A stretch of 64,000 nt of DNA, taken from Paraburkholderia sp. Ac-20340 (GTDB lineage: Bacteria > Pseudomonadota > Gammaproteobacteria > Burkholderiales > Burkholderiaceae). The stretch is taken from NCBI RefSeq assembly GCF_017104965.1, contig NZ_JAAGPR010000003.1, positions 124,001 to 188,000 of the forward strand. Direction: 5' to 3'. Below, piece by piece: positions 16,544 through 25,736 of this stretch. Each line of letters begins with the position of its first letter. Position 1 is the first letter of the stretch. The notes under the pieces were generated by a model, which saw only the letters and a list, made by a program, of their open reading frames with translations, had not been told where the DNA came from and did no database searches. The translations under genes and the position numbers were made by a program.

Positions 16544-16567
16544 ATCGATTATATCGATTTTACCGAT
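16544..16567 (+). promoter_or_regulatory. composite motif ATCGATTAT-N6-TTTACCGAT, copy 1
   Basis: It lies in the LysR-phnW intergenic region, 43 bp upstream of the LysR start. The first 15 bp form the palindrome ATCGAT-TAT-ATCGAT. TTTACCGAT (16559-16567) is also repeated as TTTACTGAT at 16529-16537, exactly 30 bp upstream. The same 9-6-9 arrangement recurs at 19818-19841. Likely operator; the binding protein is inferred. Confidence 0.55.
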
Positions 16568-16624
16568 GCTCACCGTTCCAGTACCGTAGCGCCATCACGC
16601 TGAACACCGACTGGAGCAGCCCGC

Positions 16625-17785
16625 ATGACCACCGCCGCAGATCCTTACCTGCTGACCCCCGGCCCGCTGACCACGGCCGCTTCGACCAAGGCCGCCATGC
16701 AGCGCGACTGGGGATCGTGGGACACCGATTTCCGCGCCATGACCGCGCGCCTGCGCGCCGCGTTGCTGGAGATCGCCGGCGCCACGGATCTCGATTACGA
16801 CTGCGTGCCCTTGCAGGGCAGCGGCAGCTACTGCGTCGAAGCGATGCTCGGCAGCTTCGTGCCGCGCGACGGCCATGTGCTGGTGCTGGCCAACGGCGCG
16901 TACGGCAAGCGCATCGCGACCACGCTGCGCTATCTGGGGCGCCGCCATACGGTGCACGACACCGGCGACTACCTGCCGCCGCGCGCCGCCGATGTGGAGC
17001 GACTGCTCGTCGAACACGCGGATATCACGCATGTCGTGGTCGTTCATTGCGAAACCAGTTCGGGCATTCTCAATCCGGTCGAGGAAATCGCCGAACTGGT
17101 CGCGCGTCATGGCCGCCGTCTGCTGATCGATTCGATGAGCGCGTTCGGCGCCGTGCCGCTCGATATGCGCACGCTGCCGTGCGAGGCGTTCGTTTCGTCG
17201 GCGAATAAATGTATCGAGGGCGTGCCGGGCTTCGGTTTCGTGATCGCGAAGAAAAGCGCGCTGGAAGCGGCCAAGGGCGTCAGTCACTCGCTCGCGCTCG
17301 ATTTGCACGATCAATGGGACGTGATGAACCGCACCGGCCAGTGGCGCTTCACGCCGCCGACGCATGCCGTGGCGGCCTTTCTCGAAGCGTTGCGCCTCTA
17401 TGCGGAACAGGGCGGCCAGCCGGGGCGGCTCGCGCGCTACACGCGCAATCGCGATGTGATGGTGGCGGGCATGCAGGCGCTCGGTTTCGAGCCGCTGCTC
17501 ACGCAAAACTGGCGCTCGCCGATCATTGTCACGTTCTTTTCGCCTGCGCATGCGAACTTCAGTTTCACGCGCTTTTACGAGCTGATGAAAGAGCAGGGTT
17601 TCATCATCTATCCGGGCAAGCTCACGAACGTCGAAAGCTTCCGCATCGGCTGTATCGGCGCGCTCGACGAAGCGGTGATGCGCCGCGTGGTCGAAGCCTG
17701 CGGCACGGCCCTGCGCACCCTGGGCGTGCCCGACGGCGCGCCGGAACACGCTTCGCTGGACGCCCGCGAGGCGCTGGCAGCCTGA
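16625..17785 (+). CDS. phnW: 2-aminoethylphosphonate--pyruvate transaminase
   Basis: A 386-residue PLP enzyme converting 2-aminoethylphosphonate plus pyruvate to phosphonoacetaldehyde plus alanine. It starts [11 protein letters not shown] and shows the [12 protein letters not shown] substrate region. Asp169 lies in [10 protein letters not shown] and the PLP lysine, Lys195, in SSANKCIEG, matching the Lys position known for PhnW. Length is standard. phnX follows 40 bp later, so the pair makes the complete two-step AEP degradation route. Confidence 0.95.
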   Translation: MTTAADPYLLTPGPLTTAASTKAAMQRDWGSWDTDFRAMTARLRAALLEIAGATDLDYDCVPLQGSGSYCVEAMLGSFVPRDGHVLVLANGAYGKRIATTLRYLGRRHTVHDTGDYLPPRAADVERLLVEHADITHVVVVHCETSSGILNPVEEIAELVARHGRRLLIDSMSAFGAVPLDMRTLPCEAFVSSANKCIEGVPGFGFVIAKKSALEAAKGVSHSLALDLHDQWDVMNRTGQWRFTPPTHAVAAFLEALRLYAEQGGQPGRLARYTRNRDVMVAGMQALGFEPLLTQNWRSPIIVTFFSPAHANFSFTRFYELMKEQGFIIYPGKLTNVESFRIGCIGALDEAVMRRVVEACGTALRTLGVPDGAPEHASLDAREALAA

Positions 17786-17825
17786 TTGATCGATACACGT
17801 AGCGTCATTCGAAGGACAAAGGGAA

Positions 17826-18629
17826 ATGAAACACGTCAAGGCAGTGATTTTCGACTGGGCCGGCACGGTGGTGGACTACGGTTCGCGCGCGCCGATGGGC
17901 GCTTTCGTCGAAACCTTCGAGCAGTTCGGCGTGCCGATCACGATCGACGAGGCACGCGGTCCGATGGGCATGGCCAAGCGTCCGCATATTGCCGCGCTGA
18001 TGGCGTTGCCGCGCGTGGCCCAAGCCTGGCAGGCGCGCCACGGCCATCTGCCGGGCGAAGCCGATATCGACGCGGTTTATGACGTCTTCGTGCCGAAGAA
18101 CGTCGCCGTGGCCGCCCAGTACAGCGACGTGATTCCGGGCGTCGCGGCCGTGACGAAGCAACTGCGCGCCGATGGCGTGCGCATCGGCTCCACCACGGGC
18201 TATACGCGCGAAATCATCGATCAGATCGTGCCGGGCGCGGCTGCGCAAGGCTTCGAGGCGGACAGCATCGTCTGCACGGGCGACACGCCGGAAGGCCGTC
18301 CGTCGCCGTACATGATCTATCGCACGCTGCCGCAGCTGGGCGTGTGGCTCGCACGCGATGCGATCAAGGTGGACGACACCGAAGTCGGCATCGAAGAAGG
18401 TCTGAACGGCGGCACGTGGGCCGTGGGCGTGGCGGTGAGCGGCAACGCCTTCGGCATGACCGAGGACGAAGTGCACGCGCTCGCGCCCGACGAATTCGCG
18501 CTGCGCCGTGCCGCGGCGGTCGAGCGTCTGCGTGCGGCGGGCGCGCATTACGTGATCGACAGCGTGGCCGATCTGCTGCCTGTGGTTACGGAAATCGAAA
18601 CGCGTCTGGCGCGCGGCGAGCGTCCCTGA
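17826..18629 (+). CDS. phnX: phosphonoacetaldehyde hydrolase
   Basis: A 267-residue HAD-superfamily enzyme that cleaves the C-P bond of phosphonoacetaldehyde to acetaldehyde and phosphate. The nucleophile Asp10 is in VIFDWAGTVVD, and the Schiff-base lysine Lys51 is in GPMGMAKRPH. Both are two residues earlier than in the Bacillus enzyme. Later motifs are IGSTTGYTRE and KVDDTEVGIEEG. It is the second gene of the phnWX operon and is followed by a strong terminator. No phosphonate transporter is linked here. Confidence 0.95.
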   Translation: MKHVKAVIFDWAGTVVDYGSRAPMGAFVETFEQFGVPITIDEARGPMGMAKRPHIAALMALPRVAQAWQARHGHLPGEADIDAVYDVFVPKNVAVAAQYSDVIPGVAAVTKQLRADGVRIGSTTGYTREIIDQIVPGAAAQGFEADSIVCTGDTPEGRPSPYMIYRTLPQLGVWLARDAIKVDDTEVGIEEGLNGGTWAVGVAVSGNAFGMTEDEVHALAPDEFALRRAAAVERLRAAGAHYVIDSVADLLPVVTEIETRLARGERP

Positions 18630-18647
18630 TCAAGCCTTCGATGTGAG

Positions 18648-18674
18648 CGGGCGGCGCGATGCCGCCCGTTTTTT
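18648..18674 (+). terminator. Rho-independent terminator of phnWX
   Basis: CGGGCGGC (18648-18655) and GCCGCCCG (18661-18668) form an 8-bp stem with loop GCGAT, followed by six T (18669-18674). It lies between the convergent phnX and asparaginase genes. Confidence 0.9.
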
Positions 18675-18685
18675 CGCGCGCGCGA

Positions 18686-19765
18686 TCACCAGGTCGCGGC
18701 GAACGCCTTTTGCACCTGCGCAGGCGCTGTGATGCCGTTCGCGATCAGCAGTTGCGTGAGAATGCGCGCCTTCTGCGCATTGAGATCGAGCGAAACGACG
18801 AAACCGTTCTGGTCGTCGTTGACCTCGACATTGCGATTCACGAAGCCCGATCCCACGCGCGACGCGCGCACCACGACGATGCCCTGTTTCGCGGCCCGTT
18901 CGAGCGCATCCAGCGCCGTCTTCGACGTATTGCCGTCGCCGACGCCCGCGAGCACGATGCCCTTTGCCTTGCTGGCGATCGCGCTGTCGATCTCCACGCC
19001 GTCCATATTCGCGTGCGAGTAGACGATGGCAACGCGCGGCAGCGCTTCGCCCGAGGGCAGGGTGTACTTGTGGCTATCTGGCTGGAACGCCGGCGCGAGA
19101 AAGCGCACGCTCGCCGGATCGACATAACCGATCGGCCCGCTGTTGGGCGACACGAAGGTCTGCACGCTCGTGGTGTTGGTTTTGGTCGTCGCCCGTGCCG
19201 ACTGGATCGTGTCGTTGAGCACGACCATCACGCCGCGCCCGCGCGCGGAAGGACTCGCCGCCACTTCCACCGCTTCGTAGAGATTGCTCGGGCCGTCGGC
19301 GCTGGTGGCCGTGGACGGCCGCATCGAGCCGACCAGCACGACGGGTTTGTCGGTGTGCAGTACGTTGTCGAGGAAGAAGGCGGTTTCTTCGAGCGTGTCC
19401 GTGCCGTGGGTGATGACGACGGCATCGGCCTCGTTGCGATCGAATATCTGCTGGATGCGCCGCGCCAGCGCGAACCAGACCTTGTCGTTCATGTCCTGCG
19501 AGCCAATCGAGGCGACCTGTTCGGTGCTCAGTTGCGCGAGTTTTTCGATGCCGGGCACGGCCTGCACGAGTTGCTGGGCGCCCACTGCGCCCGCGTTGTA
19601 GGCGTTGGCCGCGCGCGCATCGGCCTGACCGGCGATGGTGCCGCCGGTGGCGAGCACGGCGACGCGCGGCAAGGCGGTATCGGCGGCGAAAGCGGCGGGG
19701 GGAATTAACGCGGAAACGAGGAATAACAGCGTGGCGAAATAGCGGGCATAAACGGCGTGTCGCAT
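18686..19765 (-). CDS. type II L-asparaginase, secreted
   Basis: A 359-residue periplasmic asparaginase/glutaminase. Signal peptide to about residue 28 (AAFA-ADT). Catalytic Thr43 is in ATGGTIAG, and the second catalytic pair is in THGTDTLEETAFFL. Substrate contacts are in GSMRP and YSHANMDG. It hydrolyses Asn (or Gln) to Asp (Glu) and ammonia. AAAGGAAAA precedes ATG 19765; a further 15 in-frame codons upstream lack a fitting signal. It converges on phnX, and its upstream region shares a composite motif with the phnW-LysR gap. Confidence 0.93.
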   Translation of the reverse strand: MRHAVYARYFATLLFLVSALIPPAAFAADTALPRVAVLATGGTIAGQADARAANAYNAGAVGAQQLVQAVPGIEKLAQLSTEQVASIGSQDMNDKVWFALARRIQQIFDRNEADAVVITHGTDTLEETAFFLDNVLHTDKPVVLVGSMRPSTATSADGPSNLYEAVEVAASPSARGRGVMVVLNDTIQSARATTKTNTTSVQTFVSPNSGPIGYVDPASVRFLAPAFQPDSHKYTLPSGEALPRVAIVYSHANMDGVEIDSAIASKAKGIVLAGVGDGNTSKTALDALERAAKQGIVVVRASRVGSGFVNRNVEVNDDQNGFVVSLDLNAQKARILTQLLIANGITAPAQVQKAFAATW

Positions 19766-20171
19766 GATTTTTCCTTTGATATTTCGATAATCGATATTCA
19801 AGGCGCGCACTGCGCCAATCGATTATTTGTCATTTACCGATAAATGCAATATCGCATTGATGAAGTGCGATTTTTTGCCGCCGGGAAATAACAGCGAAAA
19901 CATACGTTGGGCAAAGGAATTCAGCGTGAGTGACAACACGCAGGTTGATATTCTTCGCAATCGTTTACGTAATTCGACGCAATGGAACCGGATTTATTCA
20001 TTTTGTCGCTTTGAAACATGAATAACGACGCTCACCATTTAATCATCCGCAATACAGAAAATCTGCCTTCCAGATTGCGGCGAGTGAAAAATCCCATGCG
20101 CAATAGATGATGATTTTTACGTGTAACGATGGCCTGCGTTACCATGAGCGCCCCTGGATCGAACCTCGCCC
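19766..20171. other. 406-bp AT-richer gene-free region
   Basis: It is visibly richer in A and T than any neighbour, with repeated GATATT/ATCGAT words. It carries the second copy of the composite motif (19818-19841) and serves as promoter region for the leftward asparaginase gene and the rightward ynfA. A 64-codon TTG-started frame at 19827-20021 shows no family features and is not called. Confidence 0.55.
19818..19841 (+). promoter_or_regulatory. composite motif ATCGATTAT-N6-TTTACCGAT, copy 2
   Basis: All 18 bases of both 9-mers match the copy at 16544-16567, with the same 6-bp spacing. It lies 52 bp upstream of the asparaginase start, comparable to 43 bp in front of the LysR gene, and in the same orientation relative to the leftward gene. 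Confidence 0.5.
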
Positions 20172-20489
20172 ATGAAGACGTTTCTGCTCTTTGTCGCCAC
20201 CGCGCTCGCCGAGATCGTCGGTTGCTATCTGCCGTATCGCTGGCTGCGCGAAGGCGCGAGCGTCTGGTTGTTGGTGCCCGCGGCCGCATCGCTCGCGCTG
20301 TTCGCCTGGCTGCTGACGCTGCACCCGAGCGCGGCCGGTCGCACGTATGCCGCGTATGGCGGCGTCTACGTGTTCGTGGCGATTCTCTGGCTGTGGGGCG
20401 TTGAAGCGATCCGCCCGAGCCCGTGGGATTGGGCCGGCATCGCGTTCACGCTCGCCGGCATGGCCCTGATTGCGTTTCAGCCGCGCTGA
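20172..20489 (+). CDS. ynfA: YnfA family membrane protein
   Basis: A 105-residue protein with four membrane helices (about residues 3-20, 29-48, 60-78, 85-102). It shows family markers [24 protein letters not shown] and [12 protein letters not shown]. YnfA (UPF0060) belongs to the small-multidrug-resistance-like fold; some members have been tied to drug efflux, but the substrate here is unknown. It stands alone. Confidence 0.92.
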   Translation: MKTFLLFVATALAEIVGCYLPYRWLREGASVWLLVPAAASLALFAWLLTLHPSAAGRTYAAYGGVYVFVAILWLWGVEAIRPSPWDWAGIAFTLAGMALIAFQPR

Positions 20490-20532
20490 AAACGCATGAC
20501 GCTGGCGCTCAGGCCAGCGTTCCAGCCAGCGC

Positions 20533-20976
20533 TCAGGCCAACGTATTGACCTCGGGGAATTTCGCGCGGAACGCCTTCGGCATCGGCACGACCTTCTTTG
20601 CCTCGTAGTCGAAAAACACGAAGCCCGATTTCGCCATCGCGATCAGCGCGCCGTCCGTGGGGCGCGTGATGCGAAAAATGATGTCGCCGCCGTATTTGTT
20701 GAAATCCATGATGCCGACTTCGAAGCACAACTGGTCGCGCGCATAGGCTTCGGCGCGGTAGGTGGTCGCCAGATCCGTGACGATGATGCTCGTGTGCGCG
20801 TCCTTCATGTCCTCGATACCGGCGTCGAACAGGAAGCGCGCGCGGGCCTCCGAAATCATCGAGATCATCGAATCGTTCGCGAGGTGATTGGCCGAGTTGA
20901 TATCGGTGACGCGCACGGTGAGGTGGGTCGAGTAGTAATACTGGTCTTCGGGAAAATGGAGCTCGATGCGGGCCAT
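20533..20976 (-). CDS. acyl-CoA thioesterase, 4HBT hotdog fold
   Basis: A 147-residue single hotdog-domain protein. The strand-helix pattern is typical of 4-hydroxybenzoyl-CoA-thioesterase-like enzymes: LTVRVTDINSANHLANDSMISMISEARARFL, then a sheet with CFEVGIMDFNKYGGDIIFRI. The usual catalytic Asp/Glu of the long helix is best matched by Asn or Asp at NSANHLAND. The acyl substrate is unknown. It is convergent with ynfA. Confidence 0.82.
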   Translation of the reverse strand: MARIELHFPEDQYYYSTHLTVRVTDINSANHLANDSMISMISEARARFLFDAGIEDMKDAHTSIIVTDLATTYRAEAYARDQLCFEVGIMDFNKYGGDIIFRITRPTDGALIAMAKSGFVFFDYEAKKVVPMPKAFRAKFPEVNTLA

Positions 20977-21380
20977 GACGCGTTGCCTGAACTGATGCGG
21001 GGTTTGTCTCGGTGTTGTGCTTGACTGCGGGCGGTGTGCGGCGGGGTCGGATCGCCCACCTGAGGCAATCAGCCGCAGCCAGTGCGCGATTGTAGCGGCT
21101 GACGCGCTTCCTGGCGCCCCCGTCGGCAGCGATGTGCCGCAAGCGATTCGTCTTCGGAATGCGGGTGCGGGAGCGTTGACACGGCGCGCGGGCAGGGCGC
21201 ACTCTCGAACGGATCGGCATCAGGCGCGCAAATTGCTGCTATGAGGCACTGTCCGCAACGGGCACTGATGGTGGCGAACCCATTCGGCGAACCCATGCGG
21301 CAAACCGATGTGGCAAACCCAGCAGCAGGCCAGGCGACATACCAGGCGGCAAGCCAGACCCAGCCCCCACGGGAGACCTC
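20977..21380. other. 404-bp gene-free region ahead of the sensor kinase gene
   Basis: It holds the promoter regions of the leftward thioesterase gene and the rightward kinase gene. A degenerate 13-bp tandem repeat lies at 21273-21324. No coding or RNA feature is recognised. Confidence 0.5.
21273..21324 (+). repeat. degenerate 13-bp tandem repeat, four units
   Basis: Units GGCGAACCCATTC (21273), GGCGAACCCATGC (21286), GGCAAACCGATGT (21299) and GGCAAACCCAGCA (21312) follow each other without gap. They lie 57 bp before the kinase start, within its probable mRNA leader. Confidence 0.7.
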
Positions 21381-24300
21381 ATGACCGGTGAAGCAGAGCG
21401 CGACGACGGGAGCGAGGCGCGCCAGCACGCCATCCGCACTGTCGTGGAGGAGGCCATTGCGGCGGTCGGGCAGGGCGTCCAGCAGCGCACGCAGCCGCTG
21501 GACGCCGGCGTGGGCATGGCCGCGCTCGTCGGCGCTTTCGACTGGTCCGGCACGCCGCTCGGCGCCTACGCAAACTGGTCGCATAGCCTCAAGAGCGTCG
21601 TGCGCCTGATGCTCGCTTCGCGCTACGCGATGTGGCTCGCCTACGGGCCCGATCTCACGTTTCTCTGCAACGACGCTTACCGGCCGACGCTCGGCGGCAA
21701 GCAGCAATTCATTGGCTTGCCCGCGCGCGAAGTCTGGGCGGAAGTGTGGGCCGAGGCGGGTTCGCGCATCCAGCACGTGCTCACCACCGGCGAAGCGACC
21801 TGGGACGAAAGCCTGCTGCTGTTCCTCGAGCGCAACGGTTTCAAGGAAGAGACGTATCACACGTTTTCCTACGGCCCGGTTCATGGCGACGACGGCGCGG
21901 TCGAAGGCATGCTGTGCGTCGTGACCGAAGACACGCGGCGAATCCTCTCCGAACGTCGCCTTGCGTCTGTGGCGCAACTGTCGGGCGCGGCGCGCAGCGC
22001 GCAGTCGGTCGCGGGTGCGTGCGACGAGATCGTCGCCGCGCTCGACGCCAACCGGCACGATCTGCCGTTTGTCGCGCTCTATCTGCTGGGCGAGGATGGC
22101 GCGCTCGCGCACCGCACGGCGTCCAGTCACGCCGATTCTCCGCATCTCGCCGCTGATGTGCCGCTGCACGGTGCGCATGCCGGCACCCTCGGGCTCGCAT
22201 TCGCCGAAGCCGCGCGCTCGGGCGCGCCGCTGGAGGCTGACGCGCTCGCTGGCTTGCTGCCTGCGCCTTCGGTCTGGCCCGAGCCGGTGAGCCGCGCCGC
22301 CGTCGTGCCCTTGATGCGTGCAACCGGTCGTGCAGATTCCGCCGCGCCCGCTGACGCGAACGGCTGTATCGGCTTTCTCGTCGCGGGTCTGAGCCCGCGG
22401 CTGCGATTCGACGACGATTACCGCCGCTTTATCGAACTGGTCTCGGCGCAGGCGGGCAGCATTGTCGAAGCGGCGCGCGCGGTCGAAAACGAACGTCGGC
22501 GCGTCGAGCAACTGGCCGCGCTCGATCGCGCCAAAACCACGTTTTTCTCCAACGTCAGCCACGAACTGCGCACGCCGCTCATGCTGATGCTTTCGCCGCT
22601 CGACGATCTCGTTGCCGCCAATCACGATCCCGCGCAACTGGCCTTGCTGCGTCTCGCGCGCCGCAGCGGTCACCGGCTGTTGCGCCTCGTGAATTCGCTG
22701 CTCGATTTCGCGCGGATCGAAGCAGGGCGCATCGACGTCTGCTACGAGCCGACCGATCTGGCGCGCCTGACCCAGGACGTGGCGAGCACGTTCCGGTCGG
22801 CGATCGAGCGCGGCGGGCTGGCGTTTCGCGTGCAGTGCCGGCTCGACGAAGCGGTCTATGTCGACCGGCAGATGTGGGAAAAAATCGTCCTGAATCTGCT
22901 CTCGAATGCCTTCAAGTTCACGCTGGCCGGGCGCATCGGCGTGAGTCTCGCGCGTCATGGCGCGGATGCGCTGCTCACGGTCGAAGACAGCGGCAGCGGA
23001 ATTCCGGCCCACGAAATGCCGCGCCTGTTCGAGCGCTTTCATCGCGTAGAGGGCACGCAAGGGCGCACGCAGGAAGGCTCGGGCATCGGTCTCGCGCTGG
23101 TCTACGAACTGGTCAAGCTGCATGGCGGGCGCATCGAGGCGTGGAGCGAGCCGGGGCACGGGTCGCGCTTCACGGTGAGCGTGCCGCTTGGCAGCGCGCA
23201 TCTGGATGCGGCGCATCTGCGCGCCGCCACGCCAGGCGCGTCGAACTTTGCCGCCGCGTTTGCGGCGGAGGCCGCAGGCTGGCTGGGCACGCCAGGCGTA
23301 GGGAAGGCGGACGGCCAGGCGGCGTCGGCGGACAAAGCCGCCATCGGCGAAACCGACGGCCTGCGCATGGAACCAGCGGAACCGGCGGAACCGGCGGCGA
23401 GCGCGGCGTTCACGGGCTTGCGCGACCGGCGTTTCGCGATGACCTTCGGCTCGCGCATTCTGCTGGTCGACGATAACGCCGATATGCGCGCCTATGTCGG
23501 CACTTTGCTCGCCAGCGCCTATCAGGTCGATCTCGCCGCGGACGGCGTGCAGGCGCTGGAGATGGCGCGCCGCCATCGGCCCGACCTGATCGTTTCCGAC
23601 GTGATGATGCCGCGCCTCGACGGCTTCGGCCTGCTCGCCGACGTGCGCCGCGATGCGGCCTTGCGCGGCGTGCCGGTGATCCTGCTGTCGGCGCGCGCGG
23701 GCGAAGAGTCGCGCCTCGAAGGCCTCGACGCCGGCGCCGACGACTATCTCGTCAAGCCGTTTTCCGCGCGCGAACTGGCGGCGCGGGTGGGCGCGCTGCT
23801 CGAACGCACGCAGATTCGCCGCGCCAACGAACAACTGCTCGAACTGGCGCTCTCGAGCATTCAGGATCAGTTCTTCCTGCTCGATCAGGACGCGCGGCTG
23901 ACGCTGGTGAATCCGCGCTTTCTGGAACTGGCCGGCAAAACCGCGACGCAGGCGCTTGGCCAACGGCTCGTCGATGTCTGTCCCGAAGCCGCGACCAACG
24001 GTTTTGCCGAAGCCTTGCAAGCCGCGCTGGTCGCGCGCGAGGCGCGCCAGTTCGAAACGCGCTGCCTCCACACGGGCCGCTGGTTCGAGACGCGCATCTA
24101 TCCGGCGGCCGAAGGCGCCGCCGTGCTGATGACCGATGTGACCGAGCGCAAGGACGCCCAGGAATCGATCCGTCTGCGCACCGCGCAATTCGAAACGCTC
24201 ATGAACGAGGCGCCGCTGGGCGTCTATCTGGTCGATCGCGACCTGCGCATACGCGAAGTGAATCCGGCCGCGCGGCCGTTTTTCGGCGATGCGGCCGAAT

Positions 24301-25721
24301 TGATCGGCGAGGACGTGAGCGCCGTGATGCGGCGGGTCTGGAACGCGCCGTACGCCGAGGAAATCGTCGATATTTTCCGGCGCACGCTCGAAACCGGGCA
24401 GCCGTATCACACGCCCGAGCGCATCGAGGCGCGGCGCGACCGCGAAGGCAGCGAATGCTACGAATGGGAAGTGCACCGCACGCCGTTGCCCGACGATCAG
24501 TTCGGCCTGGTCTGCTATTTCCGCGATATTTCGGCGCATGTGCGCGTGCGTCAGCAGCTAGAAGAAGCCGATCATCAGAAGGACGCGTTTCTCGCCACGC
24601 TCTCGCACGAACTGCGCAACCCGCTTGCGCCGATCCGCAGCGCAGCGGCGATTCTGGCTTCGGCGTCGCTCACGCCCGGGCAGCTGGCGTGGGCCACCGA
24701 CGTGATCCGCCGTCAGGTCACGCATATGTCGGGACTGCTTGACGATCTGCTCGACCTCGCGCGCATCACCTGCGGCAAGCTCGAGCTGCGCCGCGACGTG
24801 GTGAGTCTCGCGGGCGTGATCCAGACCGCCGTGGAAGCGTCGCGGCCCTTGCTGGAGCGCAAGCGTCACGCGCTTGTCGTGCATGCGCCGCTGCCCGATG
24901 TGCTGATCGACGCCGATGCGCTGCGGCTGGCCCAGGTCGTATCGAATCTGCTCAATAACGCCGGGAAATACACCGATCCGGGCGGCCATATCGAACTGAC
25001 GATCACGGTGTCCGGCGACTCGGTCGAACTCGCGGTGAAGGACGACGGCATCGGTCTGCCGCCCGACGCGCACGAGCGCCTGTTCGCGATGTTTTCGCAG
25101 ATCGACGCGCGCTCGACGCGTACCGAAGGCGGGCTGGGTATCGGCCTCGCGCTCTCGAAGGGGCTTGTGCGGCTGCACGGCGGCACGATCCACGCGCGCT
25201 CGGCCGGGGCGAATCTGGGCAGCGAATTCCGCGTGATTCTGCCGATCGTCGTGCCGACACAGCCCGAGCGCGTCGCGGCCGATGAGCCGGGTGACGCGGC
25301 GCGCAGCACGCGCCGCGTGCTCGTTGTCGACGATAACCGGGACGCGGCGGAAAGCCTCGCGTTGCTGCTGTCGATCTCGGGCCACGATGTGCGCGTGGCG
25401 CACGCGGGCGAAGAGGCGCTGGCGCTCGCGGCGGTGTTTCGTCCGCAGACGGTGCTGCTCGATCTCGGCATGCCGGGATTGAGCGGTTACGACGTGGCGC
25501 GTGCGCTGCGCGCGATGCCCGATTCGTCCGAGATGGTGGTCGTGGCGCTAACGGGCTGGGGACAGGAAGAAGATCGCAAAAAGACCGTCGCGGCGGGCTT
25601 CGACTGGCACATCACCAAACCCGCCGACCCCGACCAGATCATGCTGCTGCTCACGCGCTCGCGCCGCGAATTGCTGGGCGAACGCGGCGCGGGCGTGCCG
25701 GTGGCGCGGCGTGGACTTTGA
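21381..25721 (+). CDS. double hybrid sensor histidine kinase (PAS-GAF-HK-REC-PAS-PAS-HK-REC)
   Basis: A 1446-residue signalling protein. Order seen: PAS-like module (about 50-190), GAF-like module (about 195-365), HisKA with SHELRTPL (His about 394), HATPase (about 490-610), Ala/Glu-Pro linker, receiver ILLVDDNADMR (from 692, Asp about 738), two PAS modules (about 820-1050), HisKA with SHELRNPL (His about 1076), HATPase (about 1170-1290) and receiver VLVVDDNRDAA (from 1313, Asp about 1360). No membrane helix is visible, so it is cytosolic. GGGAG precedes the ATG. No output regulator is adjacent, so the phosphorelay target is unknown. Confidence 0.92.
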   Translation: MTGEAERDDGSEARQHAIRTVVEEAIAAVGQGVQQRTQPLDAGVGMAALVGAFDWSGTPLGAYANWSHSLKSVVRLMLASRYAMWLAYGPDLTFLCNDAYRPTLGGKQQFIGLPAREVWAEVWAEAGSRIQHVLTTGEATWDESLLLFLERNGFKEETYHTFSYGPVHGDDGAVEGMLCVVTEDTRRILSERRLASVAQLSGAARSAQSVAGACDEIVAALDANRHDLPFVALYLLGEDGALAHRTASSHADSPHLAADVPLHGAHAGTLGLAFAEAARSGAPLEADALAGLLPAPSVWPEPVSRAAVVPLMRATGRADSAAPADANGCIGFLVAGLSPRLRFDDDYRRFIELVSAQAGSIVEAARAVENERRRVEQLAALDRAKTTFFSNVSHELRTPLMLMLSPLDDLVAANHDPAQLALLRLARRSGHRLLRLVNSLLDFARIEAGRIDVCYEPTDLARLTQDVASTFRSAIERGGLAFRVQCRLDEAVYVDRQMWEKIVLNLLSNAFKFTLAGRIGVSLARHGADALLTVEDSGSGIPAHEMPRLFERFHRVEGTQGRTQEGSGIGLALVYELVKLHGGRIEAWSEPGHGSRFTVSVPLGSAHLDAAHLRAATPGASNFAAAFAAEAAGWLGTPGVGKADGQAASADKAAIGETDGLRMEPAEPAEPAASAAFTGLRDRRFAMTFGSRILLVDDNADMRAYVGTLLASAYQVDLAADGVQALEMARRHRPDLIVSDVMMPRLDGFGLLADVRRDAALRGVPVILLSARAGEESRLEGLDAGADDYLVKPFSARELAARVGALLERTQIRRANEQLLELALSSIQDQFFLLDQDARLTLVNPRFLELAGKTATQALGQRLVDVCPEAATNGFAEALQAALVAREARQFETRCLHTGRWFETRIYPAAEGAAVLMTDVTERKDAQESIRLRTAQFETLMNEAPLGVYLVDRDLRIREVNPAARPFFGDAAELIGEDVSAVMRRVWNAPYAEEIVDIFRRTLETGQPYHTPERIEARRDREGSECYEWEVHRTPLPDDQFGLVCYFRDISAHVRVRQQLEEADHQKDAFLATLSHELRNPLAPIRSAAAILASASLTPGQLAWATDVIRRQVTHMSGLLDDLLDLARITCGKLELRRDVVSLAGVIQTAVEASRPLLERKRHALVVHAPLPDVLIDADALRLAQVVSNLLNNAGKYTDPGGHIELTITVSGDSVELAVKDDGIGLPPDAHERLFAMFSQIDARSTRTEGGLGIGLALSKGLVRLHGGTIHARSAGANLGSEFRVILPIVVPTQPERVAADEPGDAARSTRRVLVVDDNRDAAESLALLLSISGHDVRVAHAGEEALALAAVFRPQTVLLDLGMPGLSGYDVARALRAMPDSSEMVVVALTGWGQEEDRKKTVAAGFDWHITKPADPDQIMLLLTRSRRELLGERGAGVPVARRGL

Positions 25722-25736
25722 GGCATACGCTGCGCT

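Noticed and set aside
19827..20021. A 64-codon TTG-started frame in the AT-rich gap
   Set aside because: No ribosome site, no family resemblance, and it overlaps the conserved composite motif.
21069..24539. A 1156-codon open frame on the reverse strand opposite the sensor kinase gene
   Set aside because: It is rich in Arg, Ala and His, shows no domain, and runs opposite a gene with clear motifs throughout. Long antisense frames are expected in GC-rich DNA.
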